DNA of 64,000 bases. Source: Neisseriaceae bacterium. GTDB taxonomy: Bacteria > Pseudomonadota > Gammaproteobacteria > Burkholderiales > Neisseriaceae. Every line of letters begins with the position of its first letter. The stretch's first letter is position 1. The notes beneath the pieces are model-generated. The model was given only the letters and a program-made list of their open reading frames with translations. It was not told the origin of the DNA and did no database searches. Location of the stretch: contig JAGOQM010000013.1 in assembly GCA_017991555.1 (NCBI GenBank), positions 1-64,000 of the forward strand, written 5' to 3'. Of the stretch, positions 9,129-16,650 are shown in pieces. Made by a program: the position numbers and the translations under genes.

Positions 9129-9762
9129 AGGCCTGTAGCCATTGTCCAAGTTCCGTCATGCTGTGGACGACGTAATCAGGTGAATGAGGGCGTAAATCCA
9201 ACAGGGTTTTTTCTGACCAGCCCACAAATACGCTTTTGACGCCCGCATTGTGGGCGCTGGCGATGTCCTGCCAGTTGTCGCCCACCATGACGCTGGTGTC
9301 GGCCTGGCTATTCAAGGCCAGTAAGGCTTTGTTGATGGGCTCGGGGTCGGGCTTGTGGTGCAGGCAGTCGCTGCCGCCGATCACCACGTCTACGTGGTCG
9401 CGCAGGTTAAATAAGGCCAAACCCTGTTCTAAAATTTCATTCAGCTTGGTGGACACGATGGCGATTTTTTTGCCACTGCGGCGCAGGCTGATTAGGGTGT
9501 CGATGACGCCTGGAAATAAAGACACCCAGTCATCGTGATGCTTGTGGCTAAAAGTGCGGTAGCGCGCCAACATTTCATCCGAGCGCTCAGGGTCGATTTG
9601 CTCATACACGCTGCGAAGCGGGGGCCCATTAAACAGGCGCACCGCTTCGCGGCTGTATTGATCGGGGTAATAATGGTTGAGCACGTGTAGGTGAGATTGC
9701 GCAATGAGCTCATTGCTGTTGAGTAAGGTGCCATCAAAATCAAACAATACCGTGTCAATCAT
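9127..9762 (-). CDS. HAD-family phosphatase (PpaX/Gph-like)
   Basis: A 211-residue haloacid dehalogenase-type hydrolase of the phosphoglycolate phosphatase / pyrophosphatase PpaX subgroup. Motif I is DFDGTLLNS near residue 8, with both catalytic aspartates. Motif II is the VSTK segment, and motif IV is MVGDNWQDI. A four-helix cap lies between motifs I and II. The start at 9762 follows AAAGGAG at good spacing; an open frame continues upstream into the neighbouring gene but does not look used. The substrate cannot be read from sequence. It lies 13 bases after the enoyl-CoA hydratase-family gene and is likely co-transcribed. Confidence 0.85.
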   Translation of the reverse strand: MIDTVLFDFDGTLLNSNELIAQSHLHVLNHYYPDQYSREAVRLFNGPPLRSVYEQIDPERSDEMLARYRTFSHKHHDDWVSLFPGVIDTLISLRRSGKKIAIVSTKLNEILEQGLALFNLRDHVDVVIGGSDCLHHKPDPEPINKALLALNSQADTSVMVGDNWQDIASAHNAGVKSVFVGWSEKTLLDLRPHSPDYVVHSMTELGQWLQA

Positions 9763-9775
9763 TGGGTTCGCTCCT

Positions 9776-10852
9776 TTATTCAAATAGGGCTCTGAGTTCG
9801 GCCCAGTCAATGTCTGCAGGGGTTTGCCAGCGCCACTTAGGGGCGTAGTCTTTATCGACCATGCGCGCGCGCACGCCTTCCACAAAATCGCTGTTGGGGT
9901 GACATTGCGCCTTGGCCAACTTGAAGTCGGTGTCGGACGCCGCGTGGTAGCTCATGGGCTGGTATTCGGTAAAGTAGAGCCAGTGTAGGGCTAGGCTGTA
10001 TAAAGAGCAGTGGGCTACGTTGGCGCACGCCTGTTTGACCCAAGCGTGAGTGCCCTCGTCGGCGTAGGCGCGCAGGTTGGCCAGGGTTTGTTCAAAATCG
10101 GCGTTGATTAGGCCTTGAATAATGGGCAGACAGTCGGCGGTGACGTCATCGCCTAGGGCCACCGCGTGGTGGCGCGACAGCTGGCGCAGGCTCAGGTTGA
10201 GGCGCTTGTCGATGTTTTCGGTTTGCCACTTGCCGGCTTTAAGGGTGTCGATCAGATCGGTAAAGCCTGCTTGAGGCAAAGAGAAGTCTGCTAGGTTCAG
10301 GTTCAGCACCGATTGAGGGGGCAGCTGGGCGCCGGTCAGGGCCAAGAATAGGCCCAGTGGTTTGGGCAACAGGCTTAAGAAATACACGATGGCCACGTCG
10401 GCAAAGAGCCCAATCAGGCTTTCGGGCATCGCAAACACCGTGGTTTCGGTGACGATGCGGTAGCGAGAAGCTTGCATCACGCCCACGCCACCGCCCATCA
10501 CAATGCCGCCCGCAAAGCTGATGATGGGCTTAGGGTAGCTACGCAGACGCCGTACCGAATGGTATTCCGTGGTAAAGAACGTCCAACCATCATTGCGCTC
10601 AGGTGTGGCGCTCAGGATGTCCTCACGCACCGCCCGAATGTCGCCGCCGGCACAAAAAGCGCGCTCGCCCGCGCCACGGATCAGCACAAACTGGATGCTG
10701 TCATCCACGGCAATCTGGTCGAGGTATTCATGCATTTCACGCACGATTTTGGTGGTGTGGGCGTTAAGGCGGCTGCTGTTGTCTAAGGTTAATAAGGCAA
10801 AGCGGCCTTCTTGGGCGTCAATAATGTCGTAGTGTACGTAATCTTGGCTCAT
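9776..10852 (-). CDS. enoyl-CoA hydratase/isomerase family protein, 3-hydroxyisobutyryl-CoA hydrolase-like
   Basis: A 358-residue crotonase-fold protein. The length and the C-terminal extension after residue 200 fit the 3-hydroxyisobutyryl-CoA hydrolase branch (valine degradation) rather than a short enoyl-CoA hydratase. The oxyanion-hole segments are FCAGGD (residues 66-71) and GGIVMGGGVG (115-124), and the catalytic glutamate is probably E144 in PESLIGLF. The family's usual FPDVG is FADVA here, a mild departure. No other valine-degradation genes are in the window, so the physiological substrate is open. It heads a two-gene unit with the HAD phosphatase. Confidence 0.82.
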   Translation of the reverse strand: MSQDYVHYDIIDAQEGRFALLTLDNSSRLNAHTTKIVREMHEYLDQIAVDDSIQFVLIRGAGERAFCAGGDIRAVREDILSATPERNDGWTFFTTEYHSVRRLRSYPKPIISFAGGIVMGGGVGVMQASRYRIVTETTVFAMPESLIGLFADVAIVYFLSLLPKPLGLFLALTGAQLPPQSVLNLNLADFSLPQAGFTDLIDTLKAGKWQTENIDKRLNLSLRQLSRHHAVALGDDVTADCLPIIQGLINADFEQTLANLRAYADEGTHAWVKQACANVAHCSLYSLALHWLYFTEYQPMSYHAASDTDFKLAKAQCHPNSDFVEGVRARMVDKDYAPKWRWQTPADIDWAELRALFE

Positions 10853-11085
10853 CGGTAGCGTCTCCTGTCGCAGTGTATTTTTTATGGGTCAGTGCCGTCA
10901 GCCCCGCGCCGCAGCGCTGTCGCTAAGGCCAAGGGCTAATCGTATGATACAGGGATTCTGAGCGGATGTGGGCGGCCATCAGCCTGTTAAATATAAAAGT
11001 GATTTGGCATTGCAATGGCTAATAATTCGCTTTATGTTCAATAATTTGCGATAGTAGGGGTTGTTTCATACTTAAAGGAGGCTAT

Positions 11086-11802
11086 ATGTCTGCCGCGTCC
11101 ATGAGTGCGACCGCCTACAAAACGCGACAACAGTCGGTACAAGTTAATAACAATCTGTTGTTTACTATTCACTCATTATTAAACCAGCAGCAGTTTTACG
11201 ATCCAGAGCAAAAGGCCGAAAGGCTAGGCATTTGTTCCGCCGCATGGCCCTTATTTGGGATGCTGTGGCCCTCTAGCATTCAACTGGCTTTAAAAATCAT
11301 CAAACGGCCCATTGCGCCGCACAGCAAGCTGCTCGAAATTGGCTGCGGCCTCGGCATTGCTAGCCTCACCGCCCGACTCATGGGCCATGACATTACCGCC
11401 AGCGATCGCCATCCTTTGGCCGGTCATTTTCTCAACGTCAACGCCAAATTAAACCATTTACCCACCATTCGGTTCAAGCATGGCCAGTGGGGCGACGTGC
11501 CCACGCCCAGCATTGAAGACACCAACGCACCGCTGCTGTCCGGCCAGTACGACCACATTATGGCCAGCGATGTGCTGTATGAACCCTGTAGCGCAGTACA
11601 GGTGGCGGCATTCATCCATCGGTTTGCCGAGCCCGACTGTACCGTGTGGGTGGTGGACCCCAATCGAGGCTATCATAATCAGCTCACGCGCGAAATGGCG
11701 CGTTACGACTTTAACCTAGCAGAGCACAGCCGCCTGACCGACCCGGTGAACCACCAGCCCTATCGGGGCAGGCTATTGGTGTATGAGCGCGGCAGCGTTT
11801 AA
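11086..11802 (+). CDS. class I SAM-dependent methyltransferase
   Basis: A 238-residue soluble protein with a Rossmann-type methyltransferase core. Motif I reads LLEIGCGLGIASL near residues 84-96, and the ASDVLY segment near residue 165 is typical of the METTL16/Nnt1-like protein methyltransferase group. An exceptionally good Shine-Dalgarno (AAAGGAGG) lies seven bases before the start. The target is unknown; distant relatives methylate lysines in proteins. It is divergent from the hydroxyisobutyryl-CoA hydrolase-like gene and convergent with the DUF1841 gene, with no obvious partner. Confidence 0.75.
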   Translation: MSAASMSATAYKTRQQSVQVNNNLLFTIHSLLNQQQFYDPEQKAERLGICSAAWPLFGMLWPSSIQLALKIIKRPIAPHSKLLEIGCGLGIASLTARLMGHDITASDRHPLAGHFLNVNAKLNHLPTIRFKHGQWGDVPTPSIEDTNAPLLSGQYDHIMASDVLYEPCSAVQVAAFIHRFAEPDCTVWVVDPNRGYHNQLTREMARYDFNLAEHSRLTDPVNHQPYRGRLLVYERGSV

Positions 11803-11828
11803 AGCCGCCGTGGTGGTCATAATGAATT

Positions 11829-11866
11829 GCGCGCGTTTAAACCTCGTGTGGGTTTAGGCGCGCGTT
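11829..11866. other. GC-rich hairpin between convergent genes
   Basis: An imperfect inverted repeat (CGCGCGTTTAAACC with its complement about seven bases on) covers the end of the DUF1841 gene and the gap to the methyltransferase gene. It lacks a T run, so whether it terminates transcription is uncertain. Confidence 0.4.
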
Positions 11867-12304
11867 GTCTTCTTGGCCTAGGTCGATCAAGCGGCGCAAA
11901 TGAGTCATGTAGTTATTCACGTCTAGGCCCTGGCCGTGTTTTTGGGCCTGCCAAATGGTTTCCACCAGCGCGTCCATCATCGCGTGTTCGGCCTCGTGCC
12001 AGTCACCGTATTTTTGTAATAGTTTTTGGTAAATGTCGGCAATGCCAAAAGGCTGGTCGATGCCCACCTGTTCTTTTAAAGAAAGGTGTAGCGAAATGTG
12101 TAAAAACGGATTGGTTTCGCCGTTTTCGGGCAGCCACTGGTAGTCAACGTAGTCGTCGATTTTTTCTAAATACACATGGTATTCAGGGTGGGCCAGAATG
12201 ATGTCTAAAATACGGGTTTGTAACGCATCTAAATGAGGGGCAAAGCGATTGGCCCAAACGTTGGCAAAAAACTGCCGGGCTTCGTGGGAATTGATGTCAA
12301 ACAT
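11837..12304 (-). CDS. DUF1841 family protein
   Basis: A 155-residue soluble protein matching the betaproteobacterial DUF1841 family, whose function is unknown. The family usually begins MF..(S/N)...R.FF..VW, which fits the start at 12304 (MFDINSHEARQFFANVW). An ATG at 12355 would add 17 residues and has an equally weak ribosome binding site. The HPEYH segment near residue 40 and the NPFLHISLHL segment around residue 66 are the most conserved-looking parts, rich in histidine and aromatics. It is transcribed away from the tmRNA gene. Confidence 0.78.
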   Translation of the reverse strand: MFDINSHEARQFFANVWANRFAPHLDALQTRILDIILAHPEYHVYLEKIDDYVDYQWLPENGETNPFLHISLHLSLKEQVGIDQPFGIADIYQKLLQKYGDWHEAEHAMMDALVETIWQAQKHGQGLDVNNYMTHLRRLIDLGQEDNARLNPHEV

Positions 12305-12414
12305 GGGGCACAAACGTCCTAATTGGTTAAGAGCATGGTCAAGATTATAAGCCATATTGTTCGGCCTTGCCCGCCGCTTTTATGATAGTGCTGGTAAAAA
12401 AGCCCATAAACCCT

Positions 12415-12420
12415 TATAAT
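12415..12420 (+). promoter_or_regulatory. -10 box of the tmRNA promoter
   Basis: A perfect TATAAT lies 22 bases before the mature 5' end of tmRNA. The -35 region is weak. Confidence 0.55.
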
Positions 12421-12442
12421 AGAGGCCTACAGTACTTTTTCT

Positions 12443-12809
12443 GGGGGCGATCTTGGTTTCGACAGGGGTTGCAAAGCAGAAGAGGGCATACCGGGGTCTC
12501 AGATGCCCGTAAAACACTGAATACATATAGTCGCAAACGACGAAACTTACGCTCTAGCCGCTTAAGGCTAGACGTTGCAGCGGTTGGCCAATGGGCCGTG
12601 TGAAGTCAAATTCACAGCAACGTTATTCTACATTGGCTGGTTCTGCGCTGGGTTACTTAGCGTAGAATAAGACTTAAGGTAACTGGTTCAAACCAAGCCT
12701 GTCTTGTTGGCGTGTTTTGGACGAGAAGCAGTAAATGAATAAGACTAAGTATGTAGAACTCTCTGTAGAGGACTTTTGGACGCGGGTTCGATCCCCGCCG
12801 CCTCCACCA
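12443..12809 (+). ncRNA. ssrA: transfer-messenger RNA (tmRNA)
   Basis: The 367-base gene rescues stalled ribosomes by trans-translation. The 5' end GGGGGCG pairs with CGCCTCC at the 3' end to make the tRNA-like acceptor stem, followed by encoded ACCA at 12806-12809, and the T arm GGTTCGATCC is intact. The tag reading frame at 12533-12565 gives ANDETYALAA followed by TAA, the tag known from Neisseria. The 3' end of the gene was used as an integration site: 22 bases of it are repeated at 18826-18847, so the functional 3' end here has been restored by the inserted element. Confidence 0.97.
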
Positions 12810-12878
12810 AACACCAAAACGCTGTTGATCGGCAGCGTTCAGAAAAGCCCACAAACTCAAAGGTTTGTGGGCTTTTTT
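12788..12878 (+). repeat. left attachment-site repeat of the tmRNA island
   Basis: These 91 bases (tmRNA 3' end plus its terminator) recur at 18826-18916, exactly 6038 bases downstream, with only two mismatches (12812 and 12818). The first 24 bases are identical and are the likely recombination core. Confidence 0.9.
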
Positions 12879-12879
12879 T
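12844..12879 (+). terminator. terminator of tmRNA (left copy)
   Basis: A 13-bp stem AAAGCCCACAAAC / GTTTGTGGGCTTT with a six-base loop is followed by a T run. The same hairpin is repeated beyond the island. Confidence 0.9.
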
Positions 12880-13017
12880 GGTTTTTTTATTTTTTGGCGT
12901 TCGTTTAATTTTACTTTTTTCGCCTATCGTGGCGGTATTTTTGACGGTATTACAAATGACGTACCGTCCAAGTAGCGTACCAGATGAGCGGATACATGCG
13001 GCGTGCCAGTAACTTGA

Positions 13018-13641
13018 AAGACTTTAATTTACCTGAAGGGCCGTTTTTCAGAAAACCACGACACCATTGACGGCAAAGATATTGTGCACGCCATGGAGTA
13101 CGACCTTAGCCAAGAGGTTTACGGCGTTCCTTACTATCTGGCCGCCATTAACTCGGCTCACTTGAATGACTCGGCCACCATGTTTCGTCGTCGCTATTAT
13201 AAAAATGGTGCGCATGCCGGCTTTATTATTTACGGTACCGACAATTTTAACCAGGACGATTGGGACGTATTAAAGAACAACCTGAACAATGCCCGGGGTG
13301 ACGGCAACTTTAAAAACATCTTGGTGCGGGCACCTAATGGTAAAAAGGATGGCCTGCAGCTGCTGCCAATCTCTGAGGTGGCGGCCAAGGATGAGTTCGA
13401 CAGTATTAAGAAGGTCAGCGCTGCAGATCAGCTGGCCATGCATCGGGTACCGCCTCAGCTAATGGGGGTGATGCCCGAAGTGAAGGGAGGCTTTGGCGAC
13501 GCAGAGAAAGCAGCCATGGTCTTTGCTGCGAATGAGCTTCGGCCTATCCAGCTGCTGTTCGCCAGCCTCAACGATCACTATGGCATGACATTGTTTGACT
13601 TCATTGACTACAAAATAACCAATGAGCCTGAAGTAAAGTAG
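13018..13641 (+). pseudogene. phage portal protein remnant (P2 gpQ / PBSX-type), C-terminal part
   Basis: The frame is open from 13018 and ends at 13641; no ATG fits before residue-level homology begins, and the first usable start is GTG at 13084. The text YDLSQEVYGVPYYLAA, then ATMFRRRYYKNGAHAGFI and the RVPPQLMGV segment are characteristic of portal proteins of P2-like and PBSX-like phages, which form the DNA entry ring of the capsid. About 190 of the usual 340 or so residues remain, representing the C-terminal half. No other capsid or terminase gene follows, so it is a relic. Its base composition resembles the chromosome more than the AT-rich right part of the island. Confidence 0.82.
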
Positions 13642-13653
13642 GGCACTCAAAAC

Positions 13654-13689
13654 AAAAAAAGGCTGACCCAAATGGGGCCAGCCTTTTTT
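13654..13689 (+). terminator. terminator after the portal remnant
   Basis: A hairpin AAAGGCTG...CAGCCTTT with an inner CCC/GGG stem and a run of six T residues. Confidence 0.75.
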
Positions 13690-14060
13690 ATTGCCTAATT
13701 TTTGCTTATTTTTTAAAAACGAGGCTTACCCCCTATGAAACGGACTTCCCCTCCCGCCCTCGATGCCCTCAAAATAGGGCTTTTTTTATGCAAGTGAGGG
13801 CCCTAGGGGCGCCCTTATGCACCATGGGCTTGGGGGGCGTTTAAAGTGGGCACGAAACTACGCATTATTATGTAAAGGTCGGCGTTTCTATGCGACAGAA
13901 TTCTGTAAATTTTTTATTCTCTTTATGAAATAATAAAAAATTAATGATTAGTTGAAATTGTATCTTTTAAGATGAGTTTGTGAACGATATGGTTATGTAC
14001 TATTATGAGTATTGGTTGGTCTAAAGACTATTATTTTATATACGAATGCAGAAAGTTTTT
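13690..14060. other. gene-free stretch inside the island
   Basis: About 370 bases hold no convincing gene. Composition shifts from GC-rich to strongly AT-rich near 13,860, suggesting a junction between two sources of DNA. Confidence 0.5.
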
Positions 14061-14378
14061 ATGATAAAAGAACAAATTTTAGCAATATTAATTAGTAAAG
14101 ATGAGATTCAGGATTCAACAGCGAATGGTGTAGCACGTCTTGCTATTGATAAAGGGTATGACCAATTATCAAATAAACAAAAGTATGTTGTTGATGGCTT
14201 TTTAACCGGTTTCTGTGAAGGTGATCCAATACTAAAGGATTGTAATAGACGATTAGAAGATGAGTTGCTTTTAGAAGCTTTAGAGGAGGAGATAGTTTAC
14301 GGTCGTTTAATGTGTTCCGACTGCAGACATCAAACAGATCATCAGGTACATACGTGGAGCAGAATGGAGAAGGAGTAG
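14061..14378 (+). CDS. small CxxC protein of unknown function
   Basis: I do not assign a known function. The 105-residue product is acidic and mostly helical by eye. It has an LSNKQKYVVDGF segment near residue 40 and a C-terminal CSDCRHQ motif near residue 88 that could bind a metal with an earlier cysteine (C53 or C60). An ATG five codons upstream (14046) is also open; neither start has a strong ribosome binding site. It is the first gene of the AT-rich part of the island and stands about 320 bases before the next intact gene. Small proteins of this shape with a LS.KQ..V segment are often found in accessory regions, but that is general recollection, not proof. Confidence 0.6.
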   Translation: MIKEQILAILISKDEIQDSTANGVARLAIDKGYDQLSNKQKYVVDGFLTGFCEGDPILKDCNRRLEDELLLEALEEEIVYGRLMCSDCRHQTDHQVHTWSRMEKE

Positions 14379-14491
14379 TTCCTTATTTTATAGTTATTAA
14401 TCAATATGCCAGATTGCTCTTGGAATCTGTTTCTTTTAATAAAGGGGCCATTATTTCTTATAATGCCCCCTTTGTTTTTGGGGATTAAATA

Positions 14492-14638
14492 ATGAGTGAA
14501 TATTTTCAGTTCTCTAATTAATGTCTGTTTTTCGCATTTTACTGTGGATTGAACGAAGAACAGGGCATAAATTATGCCACAACTGAAGCAGTTAAATTCT
14601 TAATAGATACTATCTTTGATGGTAGGTTATCGGCCTAA
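14492..14638 (+). pseudogene. coding-like relic with an in-frame stop
   Basis: An ATG at 14492 opens nine codons, meets a TAA at 14519-14521, and the same frame then stays open to TAA at 14636, reading LFFAFYCGLNEEQGIN and onward. The composition after the stop looks protein-like. It could be a small broken gene. No family is recognised and chance is possible in AT-rich DNA. Confidence 0.25.
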
Positions 14639-14698
14639 ATATTTATTCCTTTTTTTAAAATAAGTTATTAGTTTTAACTAATAATATAAGGATTTGTT

Positions 14699-15280
14699 AT
14701 GGAGTTTAATTTAGAACAGTGTTTCGATGAGTATCGTGAAGTTCATTCTAACAATCGGAAGTATAAGAAGAGGTTAACACGGTTAATCTCAGCACTCTAT
14801 GAAAATGGTAGATATCTTGAAGCTAAATATTACTTTGCTAAACTGGAACTTTTAAGTAACGACCACCCAAGAGTTATTGATTTAGGTTATAAACTATCAA
14901 TAGCATTATTTGATGTTAGTGGCGTAGTTAAATATGATGATGCTCTATCAAAAAGTAAGTGCAAAGAAATAGATTTATGGTCTTTGAGATTAAAATATTT
15001 CTATGTGACAAATAGTAAAAATGGAATCGTTGAGTATAGTTGCTTACTTTTAAGTGAGAGGTTGGATGACAATACATTAAATATGATTATAAGTTTTGTT
15101 ATTGATTTAGATGAATACGTGGTCACATCAAAAATTATAGATTATATGAGAAAATATAAATATAAATATGAATTAAAACAAGGAGTAGTTAGTAAATTTC
15201 AACAGACGTTATTACAACGTTTATTAATTAATATTTCGGGGCTAAAAAATGCCAAATTATATAATTGTTCGGATACTTGA
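14699..15280 (+). CDS. helical (TPR-like) protein of unknown function, island gene
   Basis: A 193-residue protein that I cannot assign. Its N-terminal third (RLTRLISALYENGRYLEAKY near residues 26-45, then YKLSIALFDV near 64-73) resembles the helix-turn-helix pairs of tetratricopeptide repeats. There is no signal peptide or membrane segment. AAGG lies about nine bases upstream of the ATG. The end of the gene overlaps the next open frame (start 15249) by 32 bases in a +1 frame, so the two are either translationally coupled or parts of a once continuous gene. Strong AT bias marks it as foreign to the host. Coupling to the HEPN gene suggests a partner or regulator role, as inference. Confidence 0.65.
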   Translation: MEFNLEQCFDEYREVHSNNRKYKKRLTRLISALYENGRYLEAKYYFAKLELLSNDHPRVIDLGYKLSIALFDVSGVVKYDDALSKSKCKEIDLWSLRLKYFYVTNSKNGIVEYSCLLLSERLDDNTLNMIISFVIDLDEYVVTSKIIDYMRKYKYKYELKQGVVSKFQQTLLQRLLINISGLKNAKLYNCSDT

Positions 15281-15554
15281 GCATAATAGCTTTATTTCCT
15301 CACGTACAGAAGTGTATGGTTCTGTAGAGATACGCCCAGCATCTTCAGATTTGCATGATGAGTCTTTATATTTAAAAGAATCTGCAGAGAAAAACAGTCT
15401 AGATTATAATAAATATGCATATATTCCACGTATTTCTACAATTATTTATGACATGAATAAAGAAGAGGCTTTGGAAAAGGCAGATAATGCATTTTCTACC
15501 ATATTGGATTTAAAAAAATATAAATATGCCTATTTCGAATATGCAATATTCTAA
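15249..15554 (+). CDS. N-terminal part of a HEPN-domain protein (probably split by frameshift)
   Basis: A 101-residue frame beginning MPNYIIVRILEHNSF and ending just where the HEPN frame begins. The two frames overlap by 29 bases (15526-15554), and a change of +1 would join them. A run of seven A residues at 15512-15518 lies immediately upstream and is a likely slip site. ApeA-like HEPN proteins normally have an N-terminal domain of about this length before the HEPN domain, so the most economical reading is one gene of about 330 residues broken by a single frameshift. Alternatives are programmed frameshifting or a sequencing error. On its own this piece has no recognisable domain. Confidence 0.55.
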   Translation: MPNYIIVRILEHNSFISSRTEVYGSVEIRPASSDLHDESLYLKESAEKNSLDYNKYAYIPRISTIIYDMNKEEALEKADNAFSTILDLKKYKYAYFEYAIF

Positions 15555-16242
15555 AATTGGTTATGTTAAAGATTTAGAAACCTATGAAATAGAGCCTCTA
15601 CGTAAGTTTGATTTTCAGCCCTCAGTTACTTTACTAAGGAATATAAATCAATACCAACAGTATGATCATGTTAATTTTATTCTTAGTCTAAATAACGATT
15701 TGAGTATGAGATATACAAGAGCTTTGCATTGGTTTAGAAATTCAAACTATGAAACTAATAAGCAAGTTAAAACTTTATTTTTATGGTTTAGCCTTGAAGC
15801 TTTATTTAAACAGACTGAAAAAGATAATATATCGGGAAAAGTTCGAATTTTTGTAGGCTTTCCACGTTTGAGTAATTCAAAATTTAAAGAGTCTTTGCTT
15901 GTAAAAGAACTTAAACAACATCCTAGTTATGAATTCTGGTTTAAAAAGTTTCCTGTACAGCTAGATATGATTAGAGAATTTAGGAATGAGTCGGTTCATG
16001 CTGGCTTTCGAGCAGTAGAATTAACAAAAGAAAATCTTAATTTTTATTGCAATATATTAGAAATGACGGTCCCTAGATGCTTAAATGCAGTGAATGTGGC
16101 ATTACTTAATGATATAGATAACATTGATCGCTTCGTTGACAATATGGCAGATTTATTTGAAAAAGCTGTTAATAAAAATGATATTCATGGTACTTTTATT
16201 TACTCTTTAGATAAGTATCGTGAGAAATTAAATCTTGGATAG
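15526..16242 (+). CDS. ApeA-like HEPN domain protein (RNase-type)
   Basis: The 238-residue product carries a HEPN domain in its C-terminal 170 residues. The segment ALHWFRNSN...LFLWFSLEALF (residues 66-94) is the usual first helix pair, and R153-N-E-S-V-H158 is the R-x4-H catalytic signature of HEPN ribonucleases, intact here. HEPN proteins of this type cut RNA and are common in toxin and anti-phage systems. The ATG at 15526 lacks a clear ribosome binding site and overlaps the end of the preceding frame, which supports a frameshifted single gene. The upstream helical protein overlaps in turn, so all three frames form one transcriptional unit. Target RNA and trigger are unknown. Confidence 0.75.
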   Translation: MPISNMQYSKIGYVKDLETYEIEPLRKFDFQPSVTLLRNINQYQQYDHVNFILSLNNDLSMRYTRALHWFRNSNYETNKQVKTLFLWFSLEALFKQTEKDNISGKVRIFVGFPRLSNSKFKESLLVKELKQHPSYEFWFKKFPVQLDMIREFRNESVHAGFRAVELTKENLNFYCNILEMTVPRCLNAVNVALLNDIDNIDRFVDNMADLFEKAVNKNDIHGTFIYSLDKYREKLNLG

Positions 16243-16650
16243 TATTGTGTGTTTAATAAGTAAGGAGTTTGACAGAATTTAGATGAAATTGTCTTGGTTT
16301 TTGAAAGATTATAATGTTTTTTTTATAGAGTACAGTCATTATAAATCAATAGATTACGCTTTTGGTTTAATCCTTAAAATCCATAGGTTTTTATGTCTTT
16401 ATCATGCTTCCAAATTGTAACTTCGGTTAAGAAAGCATCTACTAATCTTAAAGATTCTGAATACTGTTTTCTCACTTTGATAAATAGCGCATTTATATGT
16501 GTTTTGAAAATATAGACCGTTAGAAAATATGAGTTTATATGGTCATTGTAGAGCAGAGGAAGTCATGCATAATGATATGCTAATATTTACATTAATGCTA
16601 AGTAATACAAATTTAGGTTAGAATCTAATTTTAGTTTTTTTTAGATTGCT
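16243..16650. other. AT-rich intergenic stretch within the island
   Basis: About 400 bases separate the HEPN gene from the AlbA_2-type gene. Apart from a minus-strand coding-like frame (16374-16562) I see no gene, terminator or repeat. Confidence 0.5.
16374..16562 (-). pseudogene. coding-like relic on the minus strand
   Basis: On the minus strand 62 codons stay open, ending in EVTIWKHDKDIKTYGF and a TAA stop at 16374-16376. There is no start codon and the frame opens directly after a TGA. The residue mix is protein-like, so this may be the tail of a lost gene. Chance is not excluded in DNA this rich in A and T. Confidence 0.25.

Noticed and set aside
12657-12860. Minus-strand open frame over tmRNA with the segment RRRGSNPRP
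   Set aside because: This is the common artefact from the antisense of a tRNA-like T arm; the tmRNA gene explains the region.
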